Positions 62,565 to 64,000 of a DNA stretch of 64,000 nucleotides are shown in pieces. Where the stretch lies: positions 21,246,988 to 21,310,987 of the forward strand of contig CM055110.1 of assembly GCA_029204225.1 (NCBI GenBank). Direction: 5' to 3'. Made by a program: the position numbers and the translations under genes. The DNA comes from Diphasiastrum complanatum. Lineage: Eukaryota; Streptophyta; Lycopodiopsida; Lycopodiales; Lycopodiaceae. Under the pieces are notes generated by a model. That model saw nothing but the letters and a program-made list of their open reading frames with translations. It made no database searches and was not told the DNA's origin. Numbering within the stretch: position 1 is the first letter of the stretch; each line of letters starts with the position of its first letter.

Positions 62565-64000
62565 TTAGCCAGGATTTCCTAGTAGACGTTCCACAGCTGC
62601 ATGAATGTTTCCGCCTGTGGCAGTCAATGCACGTATGTTCTCTTGAATGTCAAAAAAGCCCATATCCTGTAATTGTGATAATTGTGACGCATATAACTGT
62701 TCAGGAGGCACTGCATTCACTGCCAAAAAAAGTTCAGTGATCAGTTTAGTTACTTGTCTAACACTGTTCACTCATAGGCCATAGGAGTACCAGTATAAGC
62801 ACCTCTACCTTCTTCCCATGCTACTCTGTAAATGTACCATAACATAACAAGCCACCAAAATCAAAACAGACAAATACCTTGGGGAGTATTTACAGGAAGT
62901 GTACCACCTAGTCCCCCAAGCATTGACAAGAGTGAGCTTAGGTCCAGGTTGGAACCTGGAGTTGCTGGCGCTCCAGTTCTGTATACAAGATTGGATAAAT
63001 AAGTTCCTCATCTTCCTCCCTTCAATCCCTTGAATGCACATTCTTCTATCTATGAAAAAGTTAACAGGAGATATATGTTGATACATCAAGAACTATAACA
63101 ATACTTACTGGCCCGGCTGTTGGCGCCCGAGCTGTCCCATCATAAGAGATTGCTGTAGTGTAAACATTTGCTGTGCCAAAAAGGGTATCATAAGTAATTG
63201 TTTCCCAGAAACAGATTGCATTAGATAACAACCAAAGCTCAACACTGCTCGACACAATCAGGATATCGTAGCAGAAGGCTGTAATACACCATAACTGCTC
63301 AGTGACAAAACACCACTCATAGCTTCTCTTTGAGAAATGTCTTGCGTTTCAAGCTCAGGGTAACTACATTCTTTTTGGTAATTAAGGAAAAGACATCACA
63401 GAGGTGTTAGGACTATGAGTATAGCTTTGCACATGCCTCAACTTCTTCACTAACATTTTGCAATCACCCATTACAGTCTCACATATTTTCTTGGTGTATC
63501 AATAGAGTGAAAATGTGTTATCATGTTCTGAATTGCCAAATTCAAACTTAGCTGCCTTTGCATAATAGTCATCCTAAACACTAAAACTAATTTACCTGCA
63601 AGCTTTCCGGACTGCTAATTTGGCGAAGGAATTCAGGATTCTGCATCATTTCCCTGAATTGGGGATTTGCATCGATCATAGAGCGAAGATGTGGTTGCAT
63701 ATTTAATACCTGAGAAGGATTTTGACAGCCAATGAAAAATATGTCACAGTGGGTCAAACCCAGCGTGGTTAAGGCCCTGCTGGCCACACAAATTGGAACT
63801 CAAGCTACTTATAGGCAACAACAAACAAATTGGTCACACGGTCTGTAAGCAAATAATTGACATTCTTTGTGACCTGATTTATATACTGGGGGTTTGAAAG
63901 AAGGCCCTGCATCATCTGCAAAATCGCTGGATTTTGCAACATTTGCTGCATTGAACCAGGATCTACAAGTCCCAAACCTCCATCCATGCCTCCATTGAAA
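62565..64000 (-). CDS. DSK2: ubiquilin DSK2-like protein, C-terminal five exons (partial)
   Basis: A shuttle factor that binds polyubiquitin through its UBA domain and delivers clients to the proteasome or autophagy. Visible exons: 64000-63874 (partial), 63709-63596, 63170-63109, 62978-62878 and 62719-62565, all with GT-AG introns and consistent phases, giving 185 residues to the stop. The first two carry an STI1-type repeat rich in NP..MQ. ([15 protein letters not shown], then [16 protein letters not shown] and [11 protein letters not shown]). A Gln-rich linker and a Gly/Leu-rich stretch ([11 protein letters not shown]) follow. The last exon is the UBA domain ([25 protein letters not shown]) ending GNPG. 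The N-terminal ubiquitin-like domain must lie beyond the window edge. Nothing looks broken. Confidence 0.93.

Overview
The window looks like a gene-poor, AT-rich stretch of a seed-plant nuclear genome, probably a flowering plant; I cannot name the species. Reasons: a plant-only secretory (class III) peroxidase with canonical GT-AG introns, a receptor-like cytoplasmic kinase, a plant-type DSK2 ubiquilin, and a dense mixture of decayed Ty1/copia, CACTA, hAT-like, LINE-like and tRNA-derived SINE sequence.

Four host loci can be supported. (1) The last two coding exons of an unrecognised small membrane-type protein (+, 4721-6923). (2) An intronless receptor-like cytoplasmic kinase (-, 21473-22549). 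(3) A complete three-exon class III peroxidase (-, 40664-42150). (4) The 3' five exons of a DSK2/ubiquilin gene running out of the right edge (-, 62565-64000). They are scattered, are not an operon and show no shared pathway.

Layout. 1-2.4 kb: the 5' part of a minus-strand LTR element (LTR, primer-binding site, leader, gag start). 3.6-4.5 kb: a 921-bp TIR element with an 8-bp target duplication. 4.7-6.9 kb: tail of the unknown gene. 7-21 kb: mostly featureless AT-rich DNA with degraded copia, hAT and LINE-like fragments and some unassigned coding-like stretches. 21-25 kb: the kinase, then a minisatellite and a degenerate tandem array. 27-33.7 kb: Copia-1 (+), probably inserted into Copia-2 (-). 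34-39.4 kb: CACTA-type sequence with repeated hairpin motifs and a TNP2-like fragment. 40-42.8 kb: the peroxidase with flanking repeats. 43-57.5 kb: an inverted SINE pair and a nest of copia elements, in which Copia-4 (-) sits inside Copia-3 (+) with a 5-bp target duplication and the host reading frame continues across it. 59.4-60 kb: a foldback with a perfect 95-bp inverted repeat and a 6-nt loop. 62.5-64 kb: ubiquilin.

All retroelement coding regions carry stops, frameshifts, deletions or lost catalytic residues. I found no CRISPR array, rRNA gene, functional tRNA gene or evident organellar insert. The least explained structures are the 95-bp foldback, the CACTA-associated hairpins whose two arms change together, and the unknown membrane-protein gene. 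All family assignments come from reading motifs by eye; no database search was run.
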